A stretch of DNA of 64,000 nucleotides from Anas platyrhynchos (lineage: Eukaryota; Chordata; Aves; Anseriformes; Anatidae): positions 24,487,001 through 24,551,000 of the forward strand of contig NC_092589.1 of the NCBI RefSeq assembly GCF_047663525.1, written 5' to 3'. The first letter of the stretch is position 1. Every line of letters starts with the position of its first letter. The notes under the pieces are model-generated. The model saw only the letters and a program-made list of their open reading frames with translations, was not told the origin of the DNA and searched no databases. Shown here piece after piece: positions 51,294-62,986 of this stretch. The position numbers and the translations under genes were made by a program.

Positions 51294-51330
51294 TCTGTCC
51301 CTCATAGCCCCCTGCGCTGTGAGGGACAGA
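51294..51330. other. Perfect 15-bp stem hairpin just inside intron 1
   Basis: The arms TCTGTCCCTCATAGC (51294-51308) and GCTGTGAGGGACAGA (51316-51330) are complementary over all 15 positions with one G.U pair, closing a 7-base loop. It lies 66 bases beyond the donor at 51228, so it would form in DISP1 pre-mRNA if island 2 is transcribed on the + strand. Confidence 0.8.
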
Positions 51331-52460
51331 CAGGGACCCGTGCCTGCGCTGAAGTAAAACCGAGGCAGCCGTGCGAAGCCAACCGCGGCCGGGCTGGGCG
51401 TGCAGGGCCGCCGAGCCGCGTTGTGCGGCCAGGTGTGCCGCCGGCCATGGGCCTCGGCTCTCCGGGCAGCGCATGGGAGCCCCCCCGTGCTGCCGGCAGG
51501 TGCGGGTTAGCGCTGGTGGCAGCCCTGACGGGTGCTCCTGCACAGCTTGCAACCAGGAGAACAAAAGCCCTGTTTCTAAATAGACGGCCAGGAGTTTTCT
51601 TAAGCTAGTGCAGAATGGCACAGCCTGCTCAGGGGGTGACAGCGTGCAGCCCCGGCTGTGCCCGAAGAGCGTTTCTGGCTGTCTCCGCTGTGCCATCCTA
51701 TAGTATCCTGAATGGTAATCCCACAGCAAGAGGAGTTACAAATAAAAAAAGGTTTTCAATACAGCTGATACCTTCTACACACAGAAGGATGCATATTTCT
51801 CCCCTCTCTTTGTAAACTGAATCAGAACTATTTTGGTTCAGAATATTTGCAGCTACAGAAACTTAAATATCTTTCACGTGGTAATGGCAAGTCAGTAAAT
51901 CAAGTAAGTAAGATTTAGTGTGATGAGAGCCTACCAGTTGTAACCAATGTTTGGGGTTTTTTAACAGATTTCCGTGCTCTTAAACCGTGCTGAGGTATAC
52001 CTGCCTTCCAGAGCTGTGCATTCCTTTCTTACTGTGTTTTGCTCTAAGCACGTCTGTCTGTAGCTCTCTCTTTCCCTTTCCAAAATTCTGATTACGTATG
52101 TGGAGCTTTCTTCTTTTCATTTTCTTAATACCTTTTTCCATTTTCCCTGTGCATATATATTTACGAGTTTTTAAATGAAACTTAAAGGTTGCACAAAACT
52201 TGTGGAAGAGAATTTTCATGGCTCCTTGTTACTTCTACTGATAGCTGAATTATCTTCACGATGAACTCTGACTTTAGAACGACTTTGTAGTTAAAGCGCT
52301 GCAATTGATTATTTTTTTTTACACACAGCTTGGCAAATGATTTCTGTAAATATTGTTTTACTGTTTGTGCCAGGAAAAGTAACTTCAGCTTAAAAGCAAA
52401 GTGTATTTCTGAAGTCCTTGCAAAATCTTTCCCACCCTCGGCAGTCTTTTCCAGCTCCCT

Positions 52461-52594
52461 CCCCCACAGCTGGTGGGGGGGTCATGCTGTGTGCCAGCTC
52501 GGCAACACTGATTCACCGGTGCCCATCTGCAGCGTGAGCTGTGGTGCTGGCATGGGGACATCTGGAAACTCCCTGTCACGGGAATTGCAATTCC
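52461..52594. other. GC-richer patch with two small palindromic elements
   Basis: CCCCCAC and GTGGGGG flank AGCTG (52461-52479), forming a 7-bp stem. About 100 bases on, GGAATTGCAATTCC (52581-52594) is a perfect 14-bp palindrome. The patch is GC-rich and repeat-free, and sits 1.2 kb downstream of CpG island 2. Confidence 0.6.
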
Positions 52595-55500
52595 TGAGCC
52601 AGCCTGCGATGCAGGAAATGAAATCTTGGTGTCTCAGGTTCAAGACGGGATGGCTTCTTAGCAGGTCAAGCTGTCGGGAGGAATGGAAGAATTAACTTTT
52701 TTTTTTTTTTGAATCACTGGGTTTCAAAACCTAGTCAAAATGAAAATGGAGGAGGAGAAATTTCCATTCTGCAAATCTCTTCTGCTTCACAACTGTATTC
52801 TAACTACTGCTGCATGGCAAAAATGCTTAGGTGGTTGAAAATCTGCTTAACAGGGAGACATTGAGAAAATCTATATTTATAGACTGCTCAGCAAATAAAC
52901 TGACCGTAGTTGCATTTCTCAAAAGTGGGAAGTGCATTGTATCGATCCTCAAAGTGAAGTAGATTTGTTAGTAAGTATATTACATAAACCTGCGTGGTGA
53001 GGTTTAGAGATTGTTCCAGAAGATAAAAACACTTACATATGTGTGTATATATAAAATATGCTTTAAATTCCTGAAAACGAAGTGGAAAGGACAGAGAGTG
53101 CTTGTTTTCTAGTAAGTGTCTGTATTTTGTATAGCGACAGCTTTTCAGGAAGACACAGTGGTTAACAGCTGAAATAGAAAAGCAGGAGGCAGGGTATTGA
53201 GAGAAACCAAGCACCACATATGAATGCATAGGAGTAAGAGCTGGAGAATTTGAAAAATGTCTAGCTGAGAGCCAAACTGGAGATCAACAACCATAAAACA
53301 TTAAAAAGCTGTTTGTCTTGCTAAAGAACACTGCGGTGATAGATAACTAGACGTCTCCCATAAAAACCAATATCAAACACCAGGCACCACCTGTTACTTC
53401 TGGGAACGCTGAGAAAAAGCAAAGCTGCGAGGAATGCTGGTGAAGTGAAGGAGGAGAAAACCCTCCTTCGGGTGGCTGTGCACTGACTGGCACAGAACCC
53501 AGTCTGGAGAGGGTTTACACTGGGACTGCACAACCCATTTGCCACATGAAAAAACTTGTAGCTGCTTAAGGGACTGCAAGCCCGTTATAATATTTCATCT
53601 GGAAGGAGACTTAATGGGTAGCAGTGGGATTGTTAAACGTTGCTTATTTCGAGAACGCACTGCTTCTGGAGTGAAACTGCTTCAGATGAACTTTTGACAT
53701 GAAAAGACTCCTGCCCCCCGGCTTCCCTCCAGACATAAGCTCACGTCAGAACCGTTGTGCTTTGTGGCTGACAGGGCTGGAAGGGCCAGAAAACCCAGAC
53801 CAGTTTGGTGGGCTAGGTGGCATGCTGCTGGGTAGAGCCGCAAGGCTTTTGATAACTTTAAAAAGAGATTTGAGTTGTGTCTTACCTTAAATGAAAAGAA
53901 AATAGTCTTATAGTCGGTTTTATTTTGGTGCAAGATGCAGAGTTTTAGATTACGTATCTTAAGTGGTTAAAAATACCAAAAATACAGCAGTGAACTTTTT
54001 TCATCTTCTAACAATCTATACATTATCTATACTAATATGCTAGGCTATACTAAATTTCCACTACATCATTCCTTCTTGAACTTGCACTTCTGTCATTCTC
54101 AATTGCAGGCATTATGAGGCCAGATGGGATTTGTTGAACCAATGTTTTTTTAAGTCTTTAAAGTGAAGAAAAAATCTTTCAGTTGAAGCCAAAGGAACAG
54201 GTGAACTTAATCCAAGTCTCAAATGAACACGCTAGTTAGGGAACACCAAATCCTACATAGTTCAGCATGGTACAGCATTACTTTATTTCCTGAAGGGCTC
54301 ACAATACAGATGGCAGATGTAGGCTGTGTTCGTTGTTAGCTCTACAAATAATAGAGGGATTACTCCATAAAACTGTCACTATGTCACATTGCCTCTGCAG
54401 ACTGTGGTACTTTCCAGATATGACACTCTTCCAAACTTACTGCTGAAGTGCTTTCTTAGCAGTTACTGTTATCAAGCATCCAGTAGTAGTGGGTAATTCT
54501 GCTTTTCTTTCCCTAGCAGTCCAGCTGGTATAATTTCTCAATACACATTTGTGTTTAAAATAATGTGTGTCCAGCTGGAGAGGTGAAGAGAAGGGTGGAT
54601 AACCAAGTATAGTATACTAAACATCAAGGTTTATGCTTTTTTCTAATTGAACGTATTCTTCTGTTAAGTAGGGCTGTATATATTAAAACCGATGTTATAT
54701 CCACAATGTATCCACAACCCTCATTCTCAGAGACTGTTTTAAAGTACTCTTGCTCCATTTTTTTTCCTCCCTGGATGCAGAGGTTTGTTTTCCCAAGTCT
54801 ACATGTTAATAAATTCTTATTTTACATAGTGCATTTAACTTCCCTATCTGTGCATCCTCTAAAGGCGAGATTCTCAGTTACCTGTTTCCTTGGGCCATTC
54901 CGTTTCACAGTAAACTTCCCAGTCATTGCAGCTGGGGTAGCGGAGACAAAACGCAGCAGAGATACAACAACTGCTGGTGAAATTTTGGTGCCAGTGGAGC
55001 AGCACACTTGTATAAAGCATGACACAGGGAATATCACAGGACATAATTTATAGTACCTTCAAATGGGCAAGACGAATTGAGATAACACTGGACTTGTCAA
55101 GTAACATCAGCCATCTTACATTTCGTTTAAAAAAAAAAGCAGAGCACACAATGTTACCAAAGCAAATGAAAACAAGCGGTTCAACCGATTTTTGGCGATT
55201 AGTTTTAGCAACAATTCTTCTAAGCTCTGTTGGAATAAAACACCTAATCATGGGACTGCCTTAAGCATGCAAAGTAGTTTTGCTGACTTTAAGAGAACAT
55301 GGAAAGAGGCTCAGGGTGAGCAGATACTTCCACGTCTTGATCAGACTCGATGAAAATGGGTAGAGCTCAAGCGCTTTTCAATGCTTCTGAAGGAAGAATC
55401 AGTTTAACCTGTTATTTTTTTTATAGCTTGAAATAGTTCATGGATGATCTGTTCACCAGGGGAACAAAGGCAGAGTTATATCGCTCATGTTGTACTGCTG

Positions 55501-56517
55501 ATGGTGATTTCTGGCATTTCTTGGAATTTACTAGTATCTGTAGTTATATTTTCTGAAAATTGAGTTTAAACTGAAAAAGATGCAGGTAGATATTACATCC
55601 ACTGAAAATAAGACATTTTATTTTTCATCACATTAAATGCAGGCTGTGGCGCTGTCTGAAACTAAAGTCATAATCCCTGCGTTGGTGTTCAGCAGCACAG
55701 ACACTGCGAATGTCTCTGCACAGAGAGCACCAGCTCCCAAGGGTGTGAGTTGTAACACTTGCATCTCCGTGCTGCAGGCACACCTCGTAAAGTGATTCCT
55801 TCATAAAGTGATTCGAAACAGCCACTAAAAATTATGCAGTGTTATCTCAGTTGCTGCGTGCACAGATGTCCTGGGTTTAAAGCAAAAAGAATGTGGTCTT
55901 TCATCTCCAAGGACTCAGTATCTGCAGGATCTCCATACCTGATTTTCAATTACAATAATAGCCTGCAGAGCTGTAGCTTTCAGCAGTTTCCAGCAGTCTC
56001 AAATAATGATATTTAGTCCAACTAACATAGAAAAAGAAATGCGACAACACCAGCATGCAATGAATCTGTTACACGAGCGAATGAAAACAATCAGGCAGAA
56101 ATTCCTAAAATGCTGCCAGCCGACTCAATGGGAGCTTTCTCTGCCTCGCTGTCCCTCTGTCTTGCTCTCGTCCACTCCAGCAGCCTTTGAAGCTGCCTCC
56201 AGTTTGCGACAAAACTTGACTGTTCAAACACAGCACCATTTCACATGACTAATGCATCTCTTCAGGCTGAACCAAACTTTAGCCAAGCACTTGAATTTAC
56301 TCTCTGTGCTCTGTGAAAAGTCTTCAATGGGCTTGACTCACTTGGCCCCGGGAGGGGGTATCGGGCAGGAATGTGTGGAATTGGACTCGGGAAAAATCAC
56401 CTTGTTTAGCACATATTCTCCTGCTCTGACTGCTTATCTAAATGAAAGTGACTTCCCAGGGAATCTGACTCCGCACATGATCTAGAACAAATAGCGCGGG
56501 ATTAATTTTTGTTTCAG

Positions 56518-56674
56518 CAGCGAAGGATTTAGTTATGTCTCAGGGAGATCCTGCGCAGGGGGGCTGCTGGGGGCAGCATTCCTCTGTGCAGAGCGCTTTC
56601 TGCTCAGAATTAGCATTCAGGCAATTAAATAGCTCAGCTGGCTGGGAAGGCTTAGCTCTGAGCGCTCGGAAAAG
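56518..56674 (+). other. Candidate upstream DISP1 leader exon
   Basis: An acceptor-like TTTTTGTTTCAG (AG at 56516-56517, with an alternative AG three bases on) and a donor CGGAAAAG|GTAACAG (GT at 56675-56676) bracket 157 repeat-free bases, 1.3 kb before the DISP1 coding exon. The segment includes several homeodomain- and E-box-like words (CAATTAAAT, CAGCTG), so it may equally be a regulatory element. The splice-site pairing is the only evidence for an exon. Confidence 0.25.
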
Positions 56675-57961
56675 GTAACAGAGAAGAAAATGAGTTAGAA
56701 ACTTTCTCGCTTATCTGTCTTAACCTTTGTGTTGTGTCTCTCTGCAAAGTTCAGCCTCTGTAATGCAAGCCTTGTAATTTCAACTTGGAATGTTGCTGTT
56801 TGAATTCTGTACTGGAAGGTTAATGTGACTAGCCAAAATAGTTATAATGAGCTGATCCTAATTTTTAAGCAAATGTTGGGTTGTTAGTGTAAATAGCATA
56901 TAATTAGTTTGTCCTTCATTCTTCTTTCTCCTTACTCCTCCTTCCTTCCCCTTCAAGAAAGCCATGTAACTTGGGAAACAAATTCTTACCCTAGATAAGT
57001 GTGATGTTTGAACTTTCTTGTTATTTATCAAAATCATCTCTAGCTTATTTCCAAATCTTAGTAAAATACAACTGGAGATAACATGGGGAAATTATCTATT
57101 GTCAGTTTTGAGTTTGAGACAAGCTCCTTCAAAATCAATAGTTTCCTTCTCCAAAACTAATAGTTTTCACTTATTTATGTTTTCCTCAACAAACAAACAA
57201 AAAAACTTTAGAACAAAATCTTTAATATCCTTTATTTTCAGCACAGTGCATTTCTTGATTGCTTATAGAATACGTCACTTGTAAGGAGCAGCTTCTCAAT
57301 CCGCCATAAATGAATGCTAGGATTTTTATTTTTTAAGCTTAGGAAAAGCGTGTTGTCATATTATATATTTTTATTATTTGTAGTAGTTCATTTTGAACTT
57401 TTGCTAAAGAGGTAGTCTACCACCCAGCAATTTTGACAGATGCTTGATTTATTTAAATAAGGATTTTTCAAAGAACATCTTCAAAGATATGAACATGCCC
57501 GGTTTTCAGCAGAAATGGGAGGATAAGAAGGAAAGCTACCAAAGCCACACATTAGTGGTGATTAAACAGTTTATACTGTGTGGTCCTCTCTCCTGCTGGC
57601 TTTCAAAGCACACAGGCAAAGCTGCAGTGCGAAGTTGTGGATCATTAGGCAGTTTATACGGAAGTCTGCTTTCATAAATAGTGGCCATTACTTAGTCTTA
57701 CACAAAATGATCTTGTTCCCCTGCTTCTCAGCCATTACTTGTTGGCTGTGACCCAGAGACTGTCATTTGACTTGCGTTTTGCTTTAATTACTTAATGTAA
57801 CTTTTAGTTGAACAAGAATGTCCTTCAAAACCTTCCTGATGACATGTGACCGTTGCCCTGTGTTAAGAGAGATGAGAAGAGCATTACTAATTTAAAGCTA
57901 AAGCTATTTCTGAGCGTCTGAAAACACTGCAGCTCTGTAAGCTTTATTTTTGTTTCTTCAG

Positions 57962-57992
57962 GAACATCTCCTATCCATCAAGAACTTGGAGC
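57962..57992 (+). other. DISP1: DISP1 5' UTR segment and splice acceptor
   Basis: Thirty-one bases of 5' untranslated sequence precede the ATG within the same exon. The acceptor is a pyrimidine-rich run ending TTTCTTCAG (AG at 57960-57961). There is no in-frame stop between the acceptor and the ATG, so the sequence alone does not rule out a longer N-terminus. Agreement of the MAMS start with other vertebrate DISP1 proteins argues for initiation at 57993. At least one upstream non-coding exon must therefore exist. Confidence 0.85.
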
Positions 57993-58498
57993 ATGGCAAT
58001 GAGTGATGTCAGCGAGTCGGTGATTCTGAGCAATGGCAGCATCTTGTCAAATGCTTCTGGCCCAGGCATCATTGCAGCTAATGATGGAGACGTTGCTGTC
58101 CAACAGCTCTCTTCCAAGGAAACACCAAGAACAAAAGCAAGTCCAAACGGCTGCCTGCAACTCAACGGTACAATCAAACCCTCCTTCCTGCCTTTAGACA
58201 ACCAAAGAACTCAGCAGATGTTGTCGCAATGCTGCCACCCATGCCCATACCATCACTCTTTAAGTAGCCATAATAACAAGCAAGAATGTCATTCGGTGGT
58301 TGGCAGCTCAGCATCATCTCCTATGACTTCGTGCTGCATGCAGCCACACACTGAGTACTCAGCATCTATTTGCCAAAAACACCCACCCATATATCAACCT
58401 GCCTGCTGTCTTCAGCCCTCCCCATCCTTCTGCCTTCACCATCAGTGGCCTGACCATTTTCAGCATCAGCCCGTGCAGCAACACATAGCCAGGATAAG
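57993..58498 (+). CDS. DISP1: DISP1 first coding exon (N-terminus, partial)
   Basis: This exon encodes the first 168 complete residues plus two bases of codon 169 of Dispatched-1, a 12-pass RND-family protein of the plasma membrane with a sterol-sensing domain that exports cholesterol-modified Hedgehog. I recognise it by stretches shared with vertebrate DISP1: the MAMS start, SPNGCLQLNGT at residues 50-60, FLPLDNQR at 65-72, CCHPCPYHH at 80-88, CCLQPSPSFCLHH at 138-150 and PDHFQHQPVQQHIA at 153-166. No membrane segment is present: this is the cytoplasmic tail, rich in Cys and His (10 Cys in 80-147). The start at 57993 agrees with the family and has A at -3 and G at +4. The coding part ends at the donor AAG|GTAAGC (GT at 58499-58500); reading on gives an intronic stop at once. 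The remaining exons are outside the window. Identity is very secure; the species is not. Confidence 0.97.
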
Positions 58499-58756
58499 GT
58501 AAGCAGATTGCAGGTTTGTGATTGTTTTTAGTTCTTTGGGTGGGTAGCTGTTTCCATAAATATGTCATTTTCTTAAGAACAAACAAACAAAAAAAAACAC
58601 ATCAGAAAAGGAAGATGAACAAAATTTTTTCTCTAGTGTTTTTACAAGCTAATCTTTTATTTGTTAACAGCATGTTTTTTTTTGGAAGTATCCAAGTCAG
58701 GAAAATAATTTTGTTTTGCTACATGGATATTACTGAAATGAATGAGTTCTTTCTGG

Positions 58757-58772
58757 AAAAAAAAAAAAAAAA
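58757..58772 (+). repeat. Poly(A) run, 16 bases
   Basis: A16 within the DISP1 intron follows TTTCTGG. No retrocopy body was recognised upstream. Confidence 0.85.
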
Positions 58773-59984
58773 GCTGTTTTTAATTCTTGGGGATTGTTTG
58801 GAAGCCCTTTAACTCTTTTCGAAGACACAATAAACACCTGCGTTATGTGAAATGAACTAATGCAGAGATAGCTAAGACAGCACGGAAAGAACTGGCATAT
58901 CTACATTGTCTAAACAAAACCCATATTTACCTCAAAAGGTGCTTTAGAAACTATTTTCAACATCACCATTTATAAATGTATTGGCTGTTTTTTTTTTTTT
59001 TCTCTTTGTCAAATCAGCTTTCTCAGTGAGTTGCCTTCATGTGTTTTCAGCTTATCTGCTAAACTTTAAAGTTGCGCTAGGACTGAGAAACTTTGGATTG
59101 TTCCATGTTTTGAACCTTTCTGTCCTCCACTTTAGAGAAACTTGCCCCTTTCTGTTAGTTTTGGAGATCCAGTGACAGTAATCCTAGCTAGGGGGAGCAA
59201 CGATCACAAGGAAAATCTGCTACAGCCTGCTGGTTCTGGGGGAGATCACTGTCAGTCCAAGAGGCAGTTTGTAAAAATCAAATTCCCTGTTGCAGTAAGA
59301 TACCTCTAAGCTTTTTATGCAAGTTTATTTTTTTCTGAGTTGCACTTAAGCCAGATTGGATGATTTTTCACAGGAGCAATAAAAGCTACCCGTCTTCCTG
59401 TTGTCCAACATTTGCATCCTTGCTCTAAAACTTGGAGCTACAAGTTATTCTCAGACAGTTATATGCATTTTGCCTCAATGGAATGTATGGACTAATTTTA
59501 AACTTCTGAGAATAGTGGGACAGACTGGGACAGATATCCAATGTGGAAAATGTCAAAGTGAATAAAGCTTTTTTCCTTAAGGTAAAAGCAGATGAAAATA
59601 AGGATAATACAAAGTATAAATCAGCTTTCCCCTGCCAGTCGTTCCTCTTACAAAAGGAAAAAATCTTTATTGTTGGAACTGCTTCAATCCCCCATTCCAT
59701 ATGTGTTTAACTGTTAAGAAAAGTTGAAAACTTGCATATAATTCTGTATGCAGAGGTATGGAGGGAAGTTGAACTATTATTGAATCGGTCAGTTGTACTT
59801 TCTAGTGTCAAAATGGCAGCACTAATTTTGCTGTTTTTCTCATTCTGAAACAGGTCTGTTAAACTTCATCTGTATTCCATGGTCTTGAGGAAGGGAACAA
59901 ATTTGATGCAGAATCTGTGTTTCTGTTTTTACTCCAGATAAGAGCACTGAAAAGTTAATTAAGATATGATAGAATAATGATTTC

Positions 59985-60007
59985 CATAGTATTTCAGAAA
60001 TACTATG
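59985..60007. other. 10-bp stem AT-rich hairpin
   Basis: CATAGTATTT and AAATACTATG are exact reverse complements around the loop CAG. A second AT-rich inverted repeat, ATTTATCA/TGATAAAT, lies at 60110-60127. Confidence 0.8.
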
Positions 60008-60637
60008 TTTTTGTTTGAGCTATTCTGATTAGGATCTTGAACCAAGATGCTTTTTTAATCTTGCACTACGTTACCATGACATACATTAGTACATAAATGT
60101 ACATACGTTATTTATCATTTGATAAATGTTCGTCTTAATGTTAGCAGTCACACAGTCAAAATAAGGATAGAATCTGGCCTTTAAAGCACTTGTAGTTAGT
60201 AGTTATTAGCTATCTGCACTAGCATACTCTACATATCGCTATCAAAAGTTTGTTTATTTTCTGGAATTCCTTCTAGAACTGAATCTTGTCATCAAGAAGA
60301 TGCTTGCAAGATGCAAATTAAATATTTTCATCAGTCTTCTAAATGCCACCCAGCCTATAGTTGCTGTCACCTGTTTTTAGCTCTAAACATGGTAAATAGG
60401 ACTCAAGTCTCTTGCCATGCTGGGAAAACTGGACTTTCACATACATTTTACCGCCTTAAACTGGCAGTATCTACACTGATGGAAAATGCATGCATCAGTT
60501 ATTAGCATGGAACCAACCACTTTTTCTCTCTGAACAGCCTACAAAGTGTGTCTGAATATTACAGCCTTCTGTTGCATTGTGAATCCAGTTTATCATGCTG
60601 TAAGACCATTGCCAATGAAAGTACGTTGGTAGATGTT

Positions 60638-60659
60638 AAAAAAAAAAAGGGGGGGGGGG
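60638..60659 (+). repeat. A11-G11 homopolymer junction
   Basis: Eleven A bases are followed directly by eleven G bases. The compound homopolymer resembles the T17-G10 junction at 13663 in form but has a different first base. Confidence 0.9.
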
Positions 60660-62952
60660 CATTGCAACTGGATGCAGCCTTGCAGAGGAATGGCTCTATG
60701 CTCAAGAAGCAGCAGTCTTATTCATCAGTAGTTACTTTGCAGTGCTAAAGAGAAGATTAACACTGTACATGACATATTTTTAAATGATTTGTTCCACACT
60801 CTGATATTATTATATTTTGAGCCTATAATCTGCACAACATCTCCTTCTCTAGATATTTTTCCTAATTTTTCTAGGCTAACTGGAAATCATCCAGTTCTAT
60901 AATATGTGCATGTTTTAACATGGTTATTTAAAATGCAGGTTCTCATATGATACATTAACTAAATTCAGAATGCAGTCAAACTAGCTTTCATTTTGGTCCT
61001 TCATAATTTAAAAATATGCATTCGAGTATTGTTAAAGTTTTAGGTCTGGGGGGTGTGATTTGATAGAGGGGGGCGAATGCTTTCTGCAAACTATATCACT
61101 AATGCTTACAGCTCCGGGCAGGTAACCAATTATTTCAGCACGACAGGTTTTGTCAGGTTTTTAAGCCCAAGGCTTAACATTTGCTAGTGACCTAATGTTA
61201 AAGGAATGTGGGTCTGGTGTATCATTGGGGATTGTAGTATATAAAGAAGACAAATTGAAATAATGCCACGCTTGTCCTGTCCTCTTAAAGGTGACTAGAT
61301 GTGGAATTTTGTAGTGTTCAGCTTTGAAGTGTAAACTAAATTAAATAGAAATGTCAACTGTGCACCATAACTTGAATGTCTAGGCAACTGGTAGTTTTTC
61401 AGATGGGTGAAAAAGGCTTGTAACATAAATTAAACAAAACATTTGTAGTGATTGGTGGTATACGATGTAAAGGTGGCAAACAACTCTAAGTCTATTATGA
61501 AAGCAGGTAAAGTAGGTAACTGTTGCCCATAATGATTCTGATTTTTAGATCTTTTTGAGGTTGAAAGATACTGAACAAAATTTTGTGTTATTTTGTGTAC
61601 ATTTTTAAGGTGCTATGCATTTTAACATGTTCATACCTCTTTTCCAGTAGGCAGAATATCTTGACAGCACAAACACGCCCTGTGAAATTCCAGCTGTCTG
61701 TTCATATCAGAATGTAATGGTCGAAGGGGCTCGGTTTGCTTTCTAACAAATGGTTTCTCAACTTACCAGTTGGGAACATGGTGTGATTAGTTCTTCTGTT
61801 CAGGTACTACTGGAAGACTTTTCCACCATGTCCCTTAAAAAGGCTCGTGTTGAAGTAATCCTTTATGTCTGAAAGTGCTTACGTATCAACAAATGTGTGG
61901 CCCTGGAAGGTGGGTGGTTATTGCCTCTCCTTTGCTTCCATCTGCTTCTGTAATTATCAGCAACCTTCACCGGGTAGGCAGTAGAAATAAGAAAGAGGAT
62001 CCAAGCAAGGCTGTTAATCTGTTGTTACCCAAAAGAAGTGGAAAAATCATGAAGACTGATGTTTGACAACTGGAAGGACCGAGTTAGGAGTCACTAGGGA
62101 AGAGTGAAACCATGCAGCCTAGTAGCATGTTTATTGGGATGAAAGAAGGATAAAATAAATAATGAACAATTCCATATTCCAGCAGATCTAAACAGTGCAG
62201 AAATGTCTAACCAGAAAACTGTTGAGCATTCCTGGTCTTTTTCAAAATCTGTTATTTATATATGAATGTATACATGTAAATAGGGGCAGAAGAGGAAGAA
62301 TGTGCAGAAATGGTTCAGTAAGTTGTCACAGATTTGTGGAAAGCATGTGGTAACAATGCTGTCTATAGCTGTTGTGTCTGCTACCCAATTAAATTGCTTC
62401 TTTCAGATTTGTATGTGCACTTTTTGATGGGAAAACACTAATTAAAAAGTAACTGTATCCTTACTAATCTTGATGATAACTCTTTTGGAATTGTGTTTTG
62501 TGATACAATTTAGAAAACTTGAATCTATGAACTCAGAGACAAAAGGTAAGGGAGAAAAGGTCACGGAGCTGTAAGAAGTGGTGATAAGGAAATGGCTCCA
62601 ATCTGCCAGGGCATGTACTGCTTGCAGTTCTGCAGTATTGGACCCATAAATTCACACAAGTTCTCTTTTCTTAGAGTAGACCTGCTTTATATCATCTACC
62701 ATTATTTACATTTCAGGACTATAATGTTAATGCTTTTGACTAAAGCAGATAAGTAAAGAAAACTGCTCTGTGAAACATCTGAATAATCTCTTTTAAAAAG
62801 ACCATGATGAAAGGACACATGGAATGGTCTCTCCGTGACCATATAGTCATATCAAGCTAGAACATGAAAATAAAATCAGTTTGAAGCCTTACAGAATCAT
62901 TAGTTTGGCTAACATTGAAAACTGGGACATTTGTGAATTGCTCCTCATCCTC

Positions 62953-62986
62953 CATCAGAGAATGAGGAGAATCATCAGAGAATGAG
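62953..62986 (+). repeat. 14-bp direct repeat, period 20
   Basis: CATCAGAGAATGAG occurs at 62953-62966 and 62973-62986 as exact copies. Confidence 0.9.

Larger units (their letters stand above)
50866..51440 (+). promoter_or_regulatory. DISP1: CpG island 2, likely proximal DISP1 promoter
   Basis: CpG density and GC content rise abruptly from AT-rich flanks to a very GC-rich core (about 50940-51260) with many GC-box-like GGGCGG/CCGCCC runs and no obvious TATA box. This is typical of a vertebrate CpG-island promoter with dispersed start sites. It lies 6.7 kb upstream of the DISP1 coding exon and contains a consensus + strand splice donor (51228), so it probably fires the non-coding first exon of DISP1. 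That assignment is inference from position and orientation. Long open frames across it on both strands (for example 50670-51608 + and 51118-51729 -) are expected because stop codons are rare in such GC-rich sequence. Confidence 0.8.
51441..57961 (+). other. DISP1: DISP1 intron-like stretch between island 2 and the coding exon
   Basis: This is probably the intron between the proximal first exon and the first coding exon. No other gene is recognised. It contains another possible donor at 51500 (GGCAG|GTGCGG), a GC-richer patch with small palindromes (52440-52680), and a repeat-free stretch at 56000-56700 that includes an exon-like segment. Open frames, including those at 56006-56485, match no family I know. 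Confidence 0.6.

Noticed and set aside
50670..51608. 312-codon + strand open frame across CpG island 2
   Set aside because: It spans the promoter core and the splice donor, has the Ala/Gly/Pro/Arg composition expected of GC-rich DNA, and resembles no protein family. It is explained by stop-codon scarcity.
51118..51729. 203-codon - strand open frame over CpG island 2
   Set aside because: Same cause as the + strand frame; no domain, no supporting splice signals considered convincing.
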